This document shows positions 35,705-44,024 of a stretch of DNA of 64,000 nucleotides, piece after piece. Each line of letters starts with the position of its first letter. Positions within the stretch are counted from its first letter, which is position 1. The notes below the pieces were generated by a model. That model searched no databases. It had not been told where the DNA came from and worked only from the letters and a program-made list of their open reading frames with translations. The position numbers and the translations under genes are program-made. Source of the stretch: Arhodomonas sp051195215 (GTDB lineage: Bacteria > Pseudomonadota > Gammaproteobacteria > Nitrococcales > Nitrococcaceae); assembly GCF_051195215.1 (NCBI RefSeq), contig NZ_JBNAZM010000018.1:26332-90331 (forward strand), given 5' to 3'.

Positions 35705-36697
35705 TCACAGCGCGCGTACGGTCGGTACTTCGGTCTCGACCACCGTCATCGGGTTGCGCAACGGCAGTGCGAACGGATTCGCCTCGATCTCGAATACATC
35801 ACCGTCGCGGGTGCGCACGCCGTCGCTGAAGCTCAACGTGGCCGTGCCCAGGAAGTGCACGTGAATGTCGCCGGGCCGGCGGAAGACCGGGTACTTGAAG
35901 TGATGCGCCTCCAGGTTGGCGATGCTGTGGCACATGTTCTCCTCGCCGGTGACGAACGGCTGCTCCCAGATCACCGCCCCGTCCCGTCGCAGACGCGAAA
36001 CACCGCGGAGGTTCGCGGGCAGCTCGCCGACGAGTAGCTCGCCGCCCAGCGCGCAGGCACGCAGCTTCGAGTGCGCCAGGTAGAGATAATTCTCCCGCTC
36101 GGTGACGTGGTCAGAGAACTCGTTGGCCAGCACGTACCCCAGACGGCAGGGCGTACCGTCGGCGGCGATGATGTAGACGGCGGCGATCTCCGGCTCCTCG
36201 CTGCCATCCCGGGCAAAACCGGGGGAGACCAGGGCCTGGCCCGGGCCCACCGCGATGGAGCCGTCCCCCTTGTAGAACCACTCCGGCTGCACCCCCATCG
36301 TCCCGGCCGCCGGTCTGCCGCCCTCGACACCGAGCCGGAACATCTTCATGGAATCGGTGGGATTGTCCCCGTCCGCCGTAGCCCGATGCATGCGGTCGCG
36401 GCCGTCGGCGCTGCCGAGATGCGTCAGACCGGTGCCAGTCATCAGCATGTGGGCCGGATCGGGGTGATGAACGGGGGCGATGACAGCGCCGTCGTTCAGA
36501 GCGGCCTCCACGTCCACGTCGGGCCCGCGATCGCAGGTGGCCACCACGTCGGCGAGCGTCCGTCCCTCGTCGGCGGCACGGCGGGCGAGCTCGTAGACGC
36601 TGGTGACGCCACTGACCTCATGGCCGCTGACACCGTCGCCCGGGACTGTCACGACCCGTGGCGTCCCCTCGTTTCCCATGATCTGGAGCAGTTTCAT
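35705..36697 (-). CDS. AraD1/GguC-family FAH-fold protein
   Basis: A 330-residue protein opening MKLLQIMGNEGTPRVVTVPG. It resembles the GguC/AraD1 group, FAH-fold proteins linked to the Agrobacterium chvE-ggu sugar transport genes and to L-2-keto-3-deoxyarabonate dehydration. Visible segments are VQPEWFYKGDGS, EEPEIAAVYIIAADG and YVLANEFSDHVTERENYLYLAHSKLR. It starts the operon that continues with the second FAH enzyme and the TRAP genes, and is divergent from the LysR gene. The exact reaction is inferred from family and context. Confidence 0.8.
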   Translation of the reverse strand: MKLLQIMGNEGTPRVVTVPGDGVSGHEVSGVTSVYELARRAADEGRTLADVVATCDRGPDVDVEAALNDGAVIAPVHHPDPAHMLMTGTGLTHLGSADGRDRMHRATADGDNPTDSMKMFRLGVEGGRPAAGTMGVQPEWFYKGDGSIAVGPGQALVSPGFARDGSEEPEIAAVYIIAADGTPCRLGYVLANEFSDHVTERENYLYLAHSKLRACALGGELLVGELPANLRGVSRLRRDGAVIWEQPFVTGEENMCHSIANLEAHHFKYPVFRRPGDIHVHFLGTATLSFSDGVRTRDGDVFEIEANPFALPLRNPMTVVETEVPTVRAL

Positions 36698-36754
36698 GTC
36701 GTCGACTCCACGGCGGTTCTCTCCTCACGTGGAACAAACGCTACGGCGCCAGAC

Positions 36755-36781
36755 ATAACCATCCAATGCTTAATGGTTTAT
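36755..36781. promoter_or_regulatory. Operator candidate between AraD1-like and LysR genes
   Basis: ATAACCAT at 36755-36762 pairs with ATGGTTTAT at 36773-36781 across 10 bp, a dyad of LysR-box size (ACCAT-N10-ATGGT at the centre). It lies in the divergent 145-bp gap, where LysR-type proteins usually bind to control themselves and the divergent operon. Half-sites recur at 25502 and 30976. AT-rich sequence (TTTATTTATTTATACGTG) follows. Confidence 0.55.
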
Positions 36782-36842
36782 TTATTTATACGTGTTTTGT
36801 TATTAACATGAGATCACTGGGCTGTGTCACGGAGGCGTCGCC

Positions 36843-37805
36843 ATGCGGGATCTGCCAGCGGACTGGTTCCTGCGCATTCGTCTGAAACTGCGTCACATGC
36901 AGCTGTTCGTCGCCCTCGACGAGCACCGCAATATCAACCGTGCGGCGGCAAGCCTGAACATGAGCCAGCCCGCCGCCTCCAAGCTGCTGAGCGACCTGGA
37001 ACACCTGCTCGGGGTCTCGGTGTTCGAACGCCAGTCACGGGGCGTGCGACCAAACTGGTACGGCGAGATCCTGATCCGACACTCGCGAACCGTGCTCGCG
37101 GAGCTCAGTCAGGCCGGCGAGGAGCTCAGCGCCCTGCACCACGGCCGCGGCGGCACCGTGTCCCTGGGCACGGTCATGCCGGCGGCGGTGGATCTGCTCA
37201 CCGAAGCCATGGAAGCGGTCCAGCGCGAACGGCCCAACCTCAAGGTCAGCATCGAGGTGAACGTGAGCCCGCGCCTGATGGAAGGACTGCGCGCCGGGAC
37301 GTTCGATTTCGTGCTCGCCCGGGCGCCGGAGGTGGAGACCGGCGACGCGCTGACCTACGAAGAGATCAGCGAAGAGCCGCTGTGTTTCGTCTGCCGCCGC
37401 CACCATCCCCTCGCCGAGCGCAACATCGTCACCCTCGAGGACATGGCGCCGTACGTGTGGGTGCTGCAACCACCCACCGGCCTGCTACGCCAGCGCGTCG
37501 AGCGGCTGCTGCTGGAAAGCGCCGTAACCCCGCCGCGGGACATCGTGGATACGCAGTCCATCCTCGTGTCACTGGCGCTGGTGGAAAAAATGGATGCCAT
37601 CACGGTGATTTCACGACCGGTGGCGGAATGGCTGTGCGACCCGCAGCGCTTCACCATCCTCCCATTCGAGCCCCGCTTCACGGTCAAGCCCTTCGGCATA
37701 GTGTGCCTGCGCGACCGGCCGCTCTCGCCGGGCGCAGCCGCGATGAAAACGACGATTCACGATATCGTCGCCCGGCAGCGCGGCACTGCCGGGCTCGAGG
37801 GATGA
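36843..37805 (+). CDS. LysR-family transcriptional regulator (GbpR-like)
   Basis: A 320-residue LysR protein. The N-terminal winged helix-turn-helix is LVALDEHRNINRAAASLNMS-like (about 20-45, followed by QPAASKLLSDLEHLLGVSVF), and the rest is the inducer-binding domain (GTVSLGTVMPAAVDLLTEAM). It resembles regulators of sugar-binding protein genes such as GbpR. It probably senses a pathway sugar or sugar acid and controls the divergent AraD1-like operon, and perhaps other island operons sharing ATAACC dyads. It ends 7 bp before the convergent dehydratase stop. Confidence 0.92.
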   Translation: MRDLPADWFLRIRLKLRHMQLFVALDEHRNINRAAASLNMSQPAASKLLSDLEHLLGVSVFERQSRGVRPNWYGEILIRHSRTVLAELSQAGEELSALHHGRGGTVSLGTVMPAAVDLLTEAMEAVQRERPNLKVSIEVNVSPRLMEGLRAGTFDFVLARAPEVETGDALTYEEISEEPLCFVCRRHHPLAERNIVTLEDMAPYVWVLQPPTGLLRQRVERLLLESAVTPPRDIVDTQSILVSLALVEKMDAITVISRPVAEWLCDPQRFTILPFEPRFTVKPFGIVCLRDRPLSPGAAAMKTTIHDIVARQRGTAGLEG

Positions 37806-37812
37806 ACCGGTC

Positions 37813-39543
37813 TCAGTGGCTCTCGCGGGGCACCTCCGCGCCGCGGCAGCCCACGAGGAAATCCAGGTCGGCGCCCTGGTCGGCCTGCTGCACCCGTTCC
37901 ACATAGAGGCTCTGGTAACCGCCCTCCATGGTATGGGGAACCGGCTGCCACCGCGCCCGGCGACGTTCCAGCTCGGCCTCGTCGACTTTCAGCGCCAGGT
38001 GCCGCTCGGCGACGTCGAGCTCGATGGTGTCACCGTCCTCCACCAGCGCCAGCGGTCCGCCGGCCGCCGACTCAGGGGCGACATGCAGCACAACGGTTCC
38101 GAACGCGGTGCCGGACATGCGTGCATCCGAGACACGGACCATGTCCCGCACGCCTTTCTCCAGCACCTTGCGTGGCAACGGCATGTTGCCCACCTCCGCC
38201 ATGCCCGGATACCCCTTGGGGCCGGCCCCCTTCAACACGAGCACGCAGTTCTCGTCCACATCCAGCGCCGGATCGTCGATACGGGCCTTGAAGTCTTCGA
38301 TGTTCTCGAAGACCACCGCGCGGCCGGTGTGCCGCATGAGGTGCGGCGAGGCAGCGGATGGCTTGATCACAGCCCCCTGGGGCGCGAGATTGCCACGAAG
38401 CACGGCGATGCCCCCCTGGTGAAAGACCGGGTTGTCGCGATCGCGGATCACTTCGTCGTCGAAGCACTCCGCATCCCGGAGCTGTTCACCCATGGTGTGC
38501 CCCGAGACCGTGACGGCGTCATGATGAAGCACGTCCTCGATCTTCTTCATCACCGCCGGCAGGCCGCCGGCATAGCAGAAGTCCTCCATGAGGTACTCGC
38601 CCGAGGGCATGAGATTGACCAGGCAGGGAACGTCCTGGCCGAGCCGGTCCCAGTCCGCCAGATCGAGCTCCACGCCGACGCGGCCGGCGATGGCCAGCAG
38701 GTGAATCACCGCGTTGGTGGAACCGCCGATGGCCCCGTTGACACGAATGGCGTTCTCGAACGCGGCCCGGGTAAGCACCCGCGAGAGACGCAGATCTTCC
38801 TTGACCATGTCCACGATGCGCCGGCCGGTCAGCCGCGCGAGCCGGTTTCGCCGCGCGTCCACCGCCGGGTAGGCGGCATTGCCGGCGAGCGTGACGCCCA
38901 GCGCCTCGGACATGGACGCCATGGTGGACGCCGTTCCCATGGTCATGCAGTGCCCGGGCGAGCGGGACATGCCGCTCTCGGCGGCCATGAACGACTCCTG
39001 CGACATGCGACCGCTGCGGACCTCTTCCGAAAACTTCCAGACGTCCGTGCCGGAGCCGAGCGTGCGCCCGCGGAAACGCCCGTTGAGCATCGGCCCGCCG
39101 GAGATCAGCGCGGTGGGCAGATCGCAGCTCGCCGCCCCCATGAGCAGCGAAGGCGTCGTCTTGTCGCAGCCGGCCATGAGGATGACGCCGTCCATGGGAT
39201 TGCCACGAATGGCCTCCTCCACGTCCATGGAGGCGAGGTTGCGGAAGAGCATGGCGGTGGGCCGCAACATGGTCTCGCCACAGGAGAACACCGGGAACTC
39301 GAAGGGTGTGCCGCCGGCCTCGATCACACCACGCTTGATATGCTCGACCAGCTCGCGGAAATGCGCATTGCAGGGCGTCAGCTCGGAGAAGGTGTTGCAG
39401 ATGCCGATCACCGGGCGGCCATCGAAGGCGTCATCCGGCAGGCCGTTGTTCTTCGCCCAGCTGCGGTGGAGGAAAGCGTCCTTGTCGGTACCACCGAACC
39501 ACGCCTGGCTGCGGTACTGTGATCGCTTGTTTTCGTCACTCAT
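37813..39543 (-). CDS. IlvD/Edd-family sugar-acid dehydratase, probably L-arabonate dehydratase
   Basis: A 576-residue dehydratase. Cluster cysteines C58 (SELTPCNAHF), C126 (MAGCDKTTPS) and C199 (SPGHCMTMGTAS) match the three ligands of the Fe-S pentonate dehydratases. Long stretches (RPVIGICNTFSELTPCN, AIGGSTNAVIHLLAIAGRVG, KGYPGMAEVGNM) and the ending CRGAEVPRESH closely resemble, as I recall it, the Rhizobium L-arabonate dehydratase. It converts L-arabonate to L-2-keto-3-deoxyarabonate. It is monocistronic and convergent with the LysR gene. D-xylonate or other aldonates cannot be excluded. Confidence 0.92.
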   Translation of the reverse strand: MSDENKRSQYRSQAWFGGTDKDAFLHRSWAKNNGLPDDAFDGRPVIGICNTFSELTPCNAHFRELVEHIKRGVIEAGGTPFEFPVFSCGETMLRPTAMLFRNLASMDVEEAIRGNPMDGVILMAGCDKTTPSLLMGAASCDLPTALISGGPMLNGRFRGRTLGSGTDVWKFSEEVRSGRMSQESFMAAESGMSRSPGHCMTMGTASTMASMSEALGVTLAGNAAYPAVDARRNRLARLTGRRIVDMVKEDLRLSRVLTRAAFENAIRVNGAIGGSTNAVIHLLAIAGRVGVELDLADWDRLGQDVPCLVNLMPSGEYLMEDFCYAGGLPAVMKKIEDVLHHDAVTVSGHTMGEQLRDAECFDDEVIRDRDNPVFHQGGIAVLRGNLAPQGAVIKPSAASPHLMRHTGRAVVFENIEDFKARIDDPALDVDENCVLVLKGAGPKGYPGMAEVGNMPLPRKVLEKGVRDMVRVSDARMSGTAFGTVVLHVAPESAAGGPLALVEDGDTIELDVAERHLALKVDEAELERRRARWQPVPHTMEGGYQSLYVERVQQADQGADLDFLVGCRGAEVPRESH

Positions 39544-39854
39544 GTGTCCGGATCCCGGTTGTGGCGGCGCGGCGATACCACGCGCTCCGTGGGTTGAGAT
39601 CTACCGGCGACGCTAGCAATCGCATGTATAACTTTCTAATGCTGGATTAGTGATTAAAAGATACACATTCATGAATATGTAATAGCCAACCATTGGTGGC
39701 CCCTTCCGCCGGCCCACGGCGCGGATGCCAAGTGGCGGGCGGATTCCGGGGTTCCCGGGGCGGCCGACGTGCACGGGGCGCTCCGGGAACGCCATAATGG
39801 GCGGGTTCATTCGAGCGGCGCCCTGCGCCGATGACGCCCTGGGGGACGGAACCC
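39544..39854. promoter_or_regulatory. Divergent gap between arabonate dehydratase and the BarA-like kinase
   Basis: This 311-bp gap holds the promoters of both neighbours. An inverted repeat CTAAT-GCTGG-ATTAG lies at 39636-39650 in an AT-rich patch, about 95 bp upstream of the dehydratase start, and is an operator candidate. It differs from the ATAACC dyads of the other island promoters. Nothing else is recognisable. It marks the right boundary of the catabolic island. Confidence 0.4.
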
Positions 39855-42584
39855 ATGCGCTGGGACACGCGCTGGCGGATCATGGTGGCAGTCATGGTGC
39901 CCACCCTGTGCACCGCATTCGCCCTGCTACTGCTGCTAAGCCGCGAACACCTGGATCACATGCGCACCGCGCTCGACCGGCAGGTCTCGCTCGCGGCACA
40001 CGAAATGCGCGAGCCGGCCCGCGAAGCCCTGCGCAGCAGCGACGACGAGCGCCTGCAAAACCTGGTCGAGCGGCTCGTCGAACGCGATACGGTAGCGGCG
40101 GCGACGGTGCACGACACCCGACGCGGGCGCTGGCAGGCGAAGAGCGAGCCGTCTTCGCCACTTCTCTCGGCACTGGGGCAGGCGTTTATCGTCGTGACGG
40201 CCTTCCAGGACTTCGACCCATCGCCGGTAACGCTACCGCTGTCACTGGTGACCGGCCCGGACAGATCCGGCCAGCGCCTCGGAGAGCTCACGCTGACGCC
40301 GGATCCCGACTGGGCTTACCGCCAGTACGCGGCGGTTCTGCTGCCGCCGGCCGCGCTGGTGGGCGCCATGCTGGTGGTCGCCGCACTGCTCGCCTCCGTC
40401 ACCGCGAGCAGCATTCGCGCCCCGTTGCGACGGATCACGCGCTTCGCCCAGCGTCTCGAGGAAGGCCACCTGGACGCCCGCCTGCGCGGCGGATCGGAGG
40501 GCGAGCTGGGGGAGCTCGAGCGCGCGATGAACGCCATGACCAGCGCACTGCGTGCCAGTCGCGAGGGACTGGAAGATCAGGTCAAGCAGACGACCTCGGA
40601 GCTGCGCCAGACGCTGCAGGCGGTGGAAGTGCAGAACGTCGAGCTCGACGTGGCGCGCAAGCGGGCTCTGGAGGCGAGCAAGGTGAAGTCCGAGTTCCTC
40701 GCCAACGTCTCCCACGAGATCCGCACGCCCATCAACGGCATCGTGGGCTTCGCTGACCTGCTCTACCACAGCCCGCTCACCGCCGAGCAACGCGACTACG
40801 TGGACACCATCCGCGAGTCGTGCAGCAACCTGCTCACCATCATCAACGACATTCTCGATTTCTCGAAGATCGAAGCGGGCAAGCTGGTAGTGGACAGCAT
40901 CGCCTTCGACCTGCGCGACTGCGTCGAAGAGGTGCTCTCGCTGCTGGCACCGAGCGCCTACGGCAAGGGTCTGGAGCTCGTCCACCTGGTGTACGCGGAC
41001 GTGCCCACCGAGCTCTTCGGCGACCCGTTGCGGCTGCGTCAGGTTCTCACCAACCTGGTGCACAACGCGATCAAGTTCACGCCCGCGGGGCAAGTGGTCG
41101 TGCGCGTGATGCTCGAGGAGGATCATGGCGACCGTGCCGAGATACGGGTCAGCGTTACCGACACCGGCATCGGGCTGAGCGCGGCGGATCGGCACAAGCT
41201 GTTCAAGGCGTTCAGCCAGGCGGATACCTCCCTCACCCGCCGTTTCGGCGGCACCGGCCTCGGGCTCATCATTTCGCGCAAGCTCGTCGAGCAAATGGGC
41301 GGCACGATCGAGCTGGAGAGCGAACCCGGAGAAGGATCGACTTTCTCGTTCACGGCGGATCTGCTCAAGCAGCGCACCGGCAGCACCGCCGAACCGGCGA
41401 CACCCCTCGACGGCCGACGCACGCTGCTGGCGGACCCGGACGCGCTCACCCGGCTGGCGCTGCGTCACCAGCTCGAAGGCTGGGGCATGACCGTGGAAGA
41501 ATCGGCGCCGGATGCCCTGGCGTCCCGTCTCGGCGAAGGCGGCTGGGACTTCGTGGTACTCGGGCTCGGCCGGCGGGAGCTGAACCAGCGTGCGGCCATG
41601 CCCGCCCTGGCCAGCGCCCAGCGCCATGGAACGCCGGTCGTGGTGCTGGCGAGCACGGTCGACCGCAACGAGCTGCGCGATCTCTATCAGGCGGGCGCCG
41701 TTGTCAGCCTGCCCCGCGCGGTGCGCCGCCAGACGGTCTTCCGAGAGCTTTGCCGCATTGTCGCGCCCGGCGAATTCACCGCACCCGCCCCTGCCCGGCT
41801 ACCCGGCCCGACCACCACCGTGAAACCATCGGAGCCGGCTGCGCCACCGGCGCCTGCCGGGACAACGGCGCGCGAGGCCGATAACTTCAATCTGCTAGTC
41901 GTCGACGACAACGAGATCAACCGCAAGCTCATCACCACGATCGCCGCCCGCAATCACGTGCGCGTGGTCGAGGCCGTGGACGGGCGCTCCGCCGTCGAGG
42001 CCTGCCGGCACGAGCGCTTCGACGTGATCTTCATGGACATCCATATGCCCGGGATGAGCGGTGAGGAGGCGAGTCGCCGCATTCGTGAACTGCCCACCGA
42101 TGGCGAACCACCGCGGATCATCGCGCTCACGGCCAATGCCATGCGTGGCGAGCGCGAACGCCTGCTGCAGGCGGGGCTGGACGACTGCCTGATCAAGCCG
42201 GTTACCGAGGAACAGATCCTGCGCGCCGTTCGCGACCCGGAAACCGCAACCGGGCAATCCGAACCCACCCCCGCCCCCGACCCCGAGCCGGACATCGCCT
42301 TGCGCGAAATGCTGGTGGCCGAGTTGCCCGAGCACCGCCGCCGCATCCGGGAGGCCTTCCGTACCGGCGATCTGGAGACGATGCGCGAGCGCGTGCACCG
42401 GTTGCACGGCGCCGTGAGCGTCTGCCGCCTGCCGGAGCTCAAGGCCGCCTGTGCAGCGCTCGAGGACATCCTGATCGAGGAGGATCGTGTGGGCGTGCCG
42501 GCCGGCATGGAGACATTGCTTCGCGCCATCGAGGCAACCCTCGACGAGGACGGCACGCGCCACGCGGGCGAAGGCAGCGGTTGA
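39855..42584 (+). CDS. barA: BarA/GacS-type hybrid sensor histidine kinase
   Basis: A 909-residue inner-membrane kinase. In order: TM1 (IMVAVMVPTLCTAFALLLLL), a periplasmic region, TM2 (AALVGAMLVVAALLASV), HAMP, HisKA with H287 (ANVSHEIRTP), an HATPase with N and G boxes (LVHNAIKFTP, TDTGIGLS, FGGTGLGL), a first receiver lacking its phospho-acceptor, a second receiver with D728 (VIFMDIHMPGMSG), and an Hpt domain with H848 (RVHRLHGAV). This is the tripartite layout of BarA/GacS, which phosphorylates UvrY/GacA and controls Csr small RNAs. The start at 39855 is preferred to 39831 because GGGGGA precedes it. Confidence 0.93.
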   Translation: MRWDTRWRIMVAVMVPTLCTAFALLLLLSREHLDHMRTALDRQVSLAAHEMREPAREALRSSDDERLQNLVERLVERDTVAAATVHDTRRGRWQAKSEPSSPLLSALGQAFIVVTAFQDFDPSPVTLPLSLVTGPDRSGQRLGELTLTPDPDWAYRQYAAVLLPPAALVGAMLVVAALLASVTASSIRAPLRRITRFAQRLEEGHLDARLRGGSEGELGELERAMNAMTSALRASREGLEDQVKQTTSELRQTLQAVEVQNVELDVARKRALEASKVKSEFLANVSHEIRTPINGIVGFADLLYHSPLTAEQRDYVDTIRESCSNLLTIINDILDFSKIEAGKLVVDSIAFDLRDCVEEVLSLLAPSAYGKGLELVHLVYADVPTELFGDPLRLRQVLTNLVHNAIKFTPAGQVVVRVMLEEDHGDRAEIRVSVTDTGIGLSAADRHKLFKAFSQADTSLTRRFGGTGLGLIISRKLVEQMGGTIELESEPGEGSTFSFTADLLKQRTGSTAEPATPLDGRRTLLADPDALTRLALRHQLEGWGMTVEESAPDALASRLGEGGWDFVVLGLGRRELNQRAAMPALASAQRHGTPVVVLASTVDRNELRDLYQAGAVVSLPRAVRRQTVFRELCRIVAPGEFTAPAPARLPGPTTTVKPSEPAAPPAPAGTTAREADNFNLLVVDDNEINRKLITTIAARNHVRVVEAVDGRSAVEACRHERFDVIFMDIHMPGMSGEEASRRIRELPTDGEPPRIIALTANAMRGERERLLQAGLDDCLIKPVTEEQILRAVRDPETATGQSEPTPAPDPEPDIALREMLVAELPEHRRRIREAFRTGDLETMRERVHRLHGAVSVCRLPELKAACAALEDILIEEDRVGVPAGMETLLRAIEATLDEDGTRHAGEGSG

Positions 42585-42664
42585 CCCGGCGAAATACGGT
42601 TTCTCTCATACCGCGGAACCGCCGGACCGAGTGGACTGCGGACACCGACGGTGCCAAGCTGCTT

Positions 42665-42730
42665 TACTAAGCTTCTCAGAGGTATTGTCATGTGTCAGAG
42701 CACCAGACAATACCTCTGAGAAGATTAGTA
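42665..42730. mobile_element. Miniature element E: 66-bp solo hairpin with TACTAA ends
   Basis: The left arm TACTAAGCTTCTCAGAGGTA then TTGTC (42665-42689) and the right arm ending ATTAGTA (42706-42730) are inverted copies with a single mismatch (TACTAAG versus TACTAAT). The central loop is about 16 bp. The terminal TACTAA and the GGTATTGTC segment echo elements A and B. It lies between barA and the BFN gene and could also form a strong RNA hairpin, although no U-tract follows. Confidence 0.75.
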
Positions 42731-42766
42731 GGCAGACCGTATCCGCTGACGCGGTGGAGGTGCCGA

Positions 42767-43627
42767 ATGGGCACCCGTTGGTTGTGGCCGCTTGCCGGCC
42801 TCCTGATCCTTGGCGCCGCCGTCATGGCGCCGCTCTCGCAAAGCCCGGCGCGCGAGCTCGCCGCCGACGAGGAAGACATGCACGCCGTCGAGCTCGCCAC
42901 GGTGGGCGTCGAGACACGCTCCGGCTCGCCGGTGGTGTTGCTGCGGGAGCCGGACTCCGGCGACATCGTGCCGATATTCATCGGCCCCGCCGAGGCGCGC
43001 TCTATCCTCATGGCGCTGCACGGCGTCCCGACGCCGCGGCCGATGACACACGATCTGATCCTCGACTTGCTGGAAGCCTCCAGCGCCGAGCTCATCCGCG
43101 TTTACGTCGATGACATCGTCAACAGCGTCTATCTGGGAATGCTCGTCCTGCGGCTGCCGGACCGGGAGGAACCGGTCATGGTGGATACCCGCCCCAGCGA
43201 CGCTCTGGCGCTGGCAGCGCGCACCGGCGCCTCCATCCAGGTGGCCGGGGAAGTGCTCGAGGCAGGGCGGGATCTAACCTTCCGCGGCCTCGAGAACCAC
43301 CAAGCGGTCACCGCGCTCGGCATCACGGTCGTGCGGGCAACCGAGGAATTGCGGGAGGCCATGGACCTGCCGGACAGCGATGGCGTGCTCGTCAGCCGCA
43401 CCACCGGAGCGGCCGCCGAGGCGGGCATGGAGCCCGGCAGCCTGATTACCGGCGTCAATGGCGAGACACCGGCAACGCCCATGGACTTCCTGCGCCTGGT
43501 GCGCGAGACAACCGAGGGCGAACAAGCCCAGCTCGCATACTGGCAGGACGACGAAGAGCACGCGCTGGCGCTGTCCACGGACGTGCCGACGGCCAGCGGC
43601 GACGAGCCGCGTGGCCGCAGTCTGTGA
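42767..43627 (+). CDS. Secreted bifunctional-nuclease (DUF151) domain protein with C-terminal PDZ domain
   Basis: A 286-residue protein with an N-terminal signal or anchor (LWPLAGLLILGAAVMAPLS). A DUF151/BFN domain follows (about 35-165; VVLLREPDSGDIVPIFIGPAEA, DTRPSDALALAARTGA), then a PDZ domain (about 190-275; GVLVSRTTGAAAEAGMEPGS, LITGVNGETP). The combination suggests a periplasmic protein recognising peptides; nuclease activity of the BFN fold is known only for some members. The start at 42767 was chosen for its GGAGG; the longer GTG start at 42692 lies inside element E. Confidence 0.85.
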   Translation: MGTRWLWPLAGLLILGAAVMAPLSQSPARELAADEEDMHAVELATVGVETRSGSPVVLLREPDSGDIVPIFIGPAEARSILMALHGVPTPRPMTHDLILDLLEASSAELIRVYVDDIVNSVYLGMLVLRLPDREEPVMVDTRPSDALALAARTGASIQVAGEVLEAGRDLTFRGLENHQAVTALGITVVRATEELREAMDLPDSDGVLVSRTTGAAAEAGMEPGSLITGVNGETPATPMDFLRLVRETTEGEQAQLAYWQDDEEHALALSTDVPTASGDEPRGRSL

Positions 43628-43643
43628 GGCTCGCCTGCTGCCG

Positions 43644-44024
43644 TCAGCCCTCCAGCACCACGAAGGCGACGGCGTACTCGCGCTCGTCGGAGATGGTGAG
43701 ATGGCAGCGATGTACGCCGAGCGCGTCGGCGCGCTCGGCAGCGCGGCCGGTGAGCGCCAGGGACGGGGCGCCGCGCCCGTCGTTGCTCACCATCAGGTCA
43801 TGGAATCCGATACCCGCGGCGATGCCCGTCCCCAGGGCCTTGGCCCCCGCCTCCTTGGCGGCGAATCGGCGAGCGACGAAGGCGGCGAAATCCGCCTGAC
43901 GCCTTCCATGCGAACGTTCCGCCTCGCACAGCACCCGGCGGGCGAAGCGCGAGTCCGGATCCGCGGCTAGCCGCCTGATGCGGGCAATGGCAACGATATC
44001 GCTGCCGATGCCGACGATGCTCAC
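43644..44024 (-). CDS. acpS: Holo-[acyl-carrier-protein] synthase
   Basis: A 126-residue phosphopantetheinyl transferase. The magnesium ligand lies in GIGSDIVAIARI and the second motif is ARRFAAKEAGAKALGTG. It loads the 4'-phosphopantetheine arm on ACP for fatty-acid synthesis. The start overlaps the pdxJ stop by ATGA, the standard pdxJ-acpS order. Confidence 0.96.
   Translation of the reverse strand: MSIVGIGSDIVAIARIRRLAADPDSRFARRVLCEAERSHGRRQADFAAFVARRFAAKEAGAKALGTGIAAGIGFHDLMVSNDGRGAPSLALTGRAAERADALGVHRCHLTISDEREYAVAFVVLEG

Noticed and set aside
37816..39522. A 568-codon open frame antisense to the arabonate dehydratase
   Set aside because: It is a shadow in GC-rich DNA; the minus-strand protein is an unmistakable IlvD/Edd dehydratase with all cluster cysteines.
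42692..42766. GTG start giving the BFN protein 25 extra residues
   Set aside because: The extension lies within the hairpin element and precedes the signal peptide; ATG 42767 has GGAGG at correct distance.
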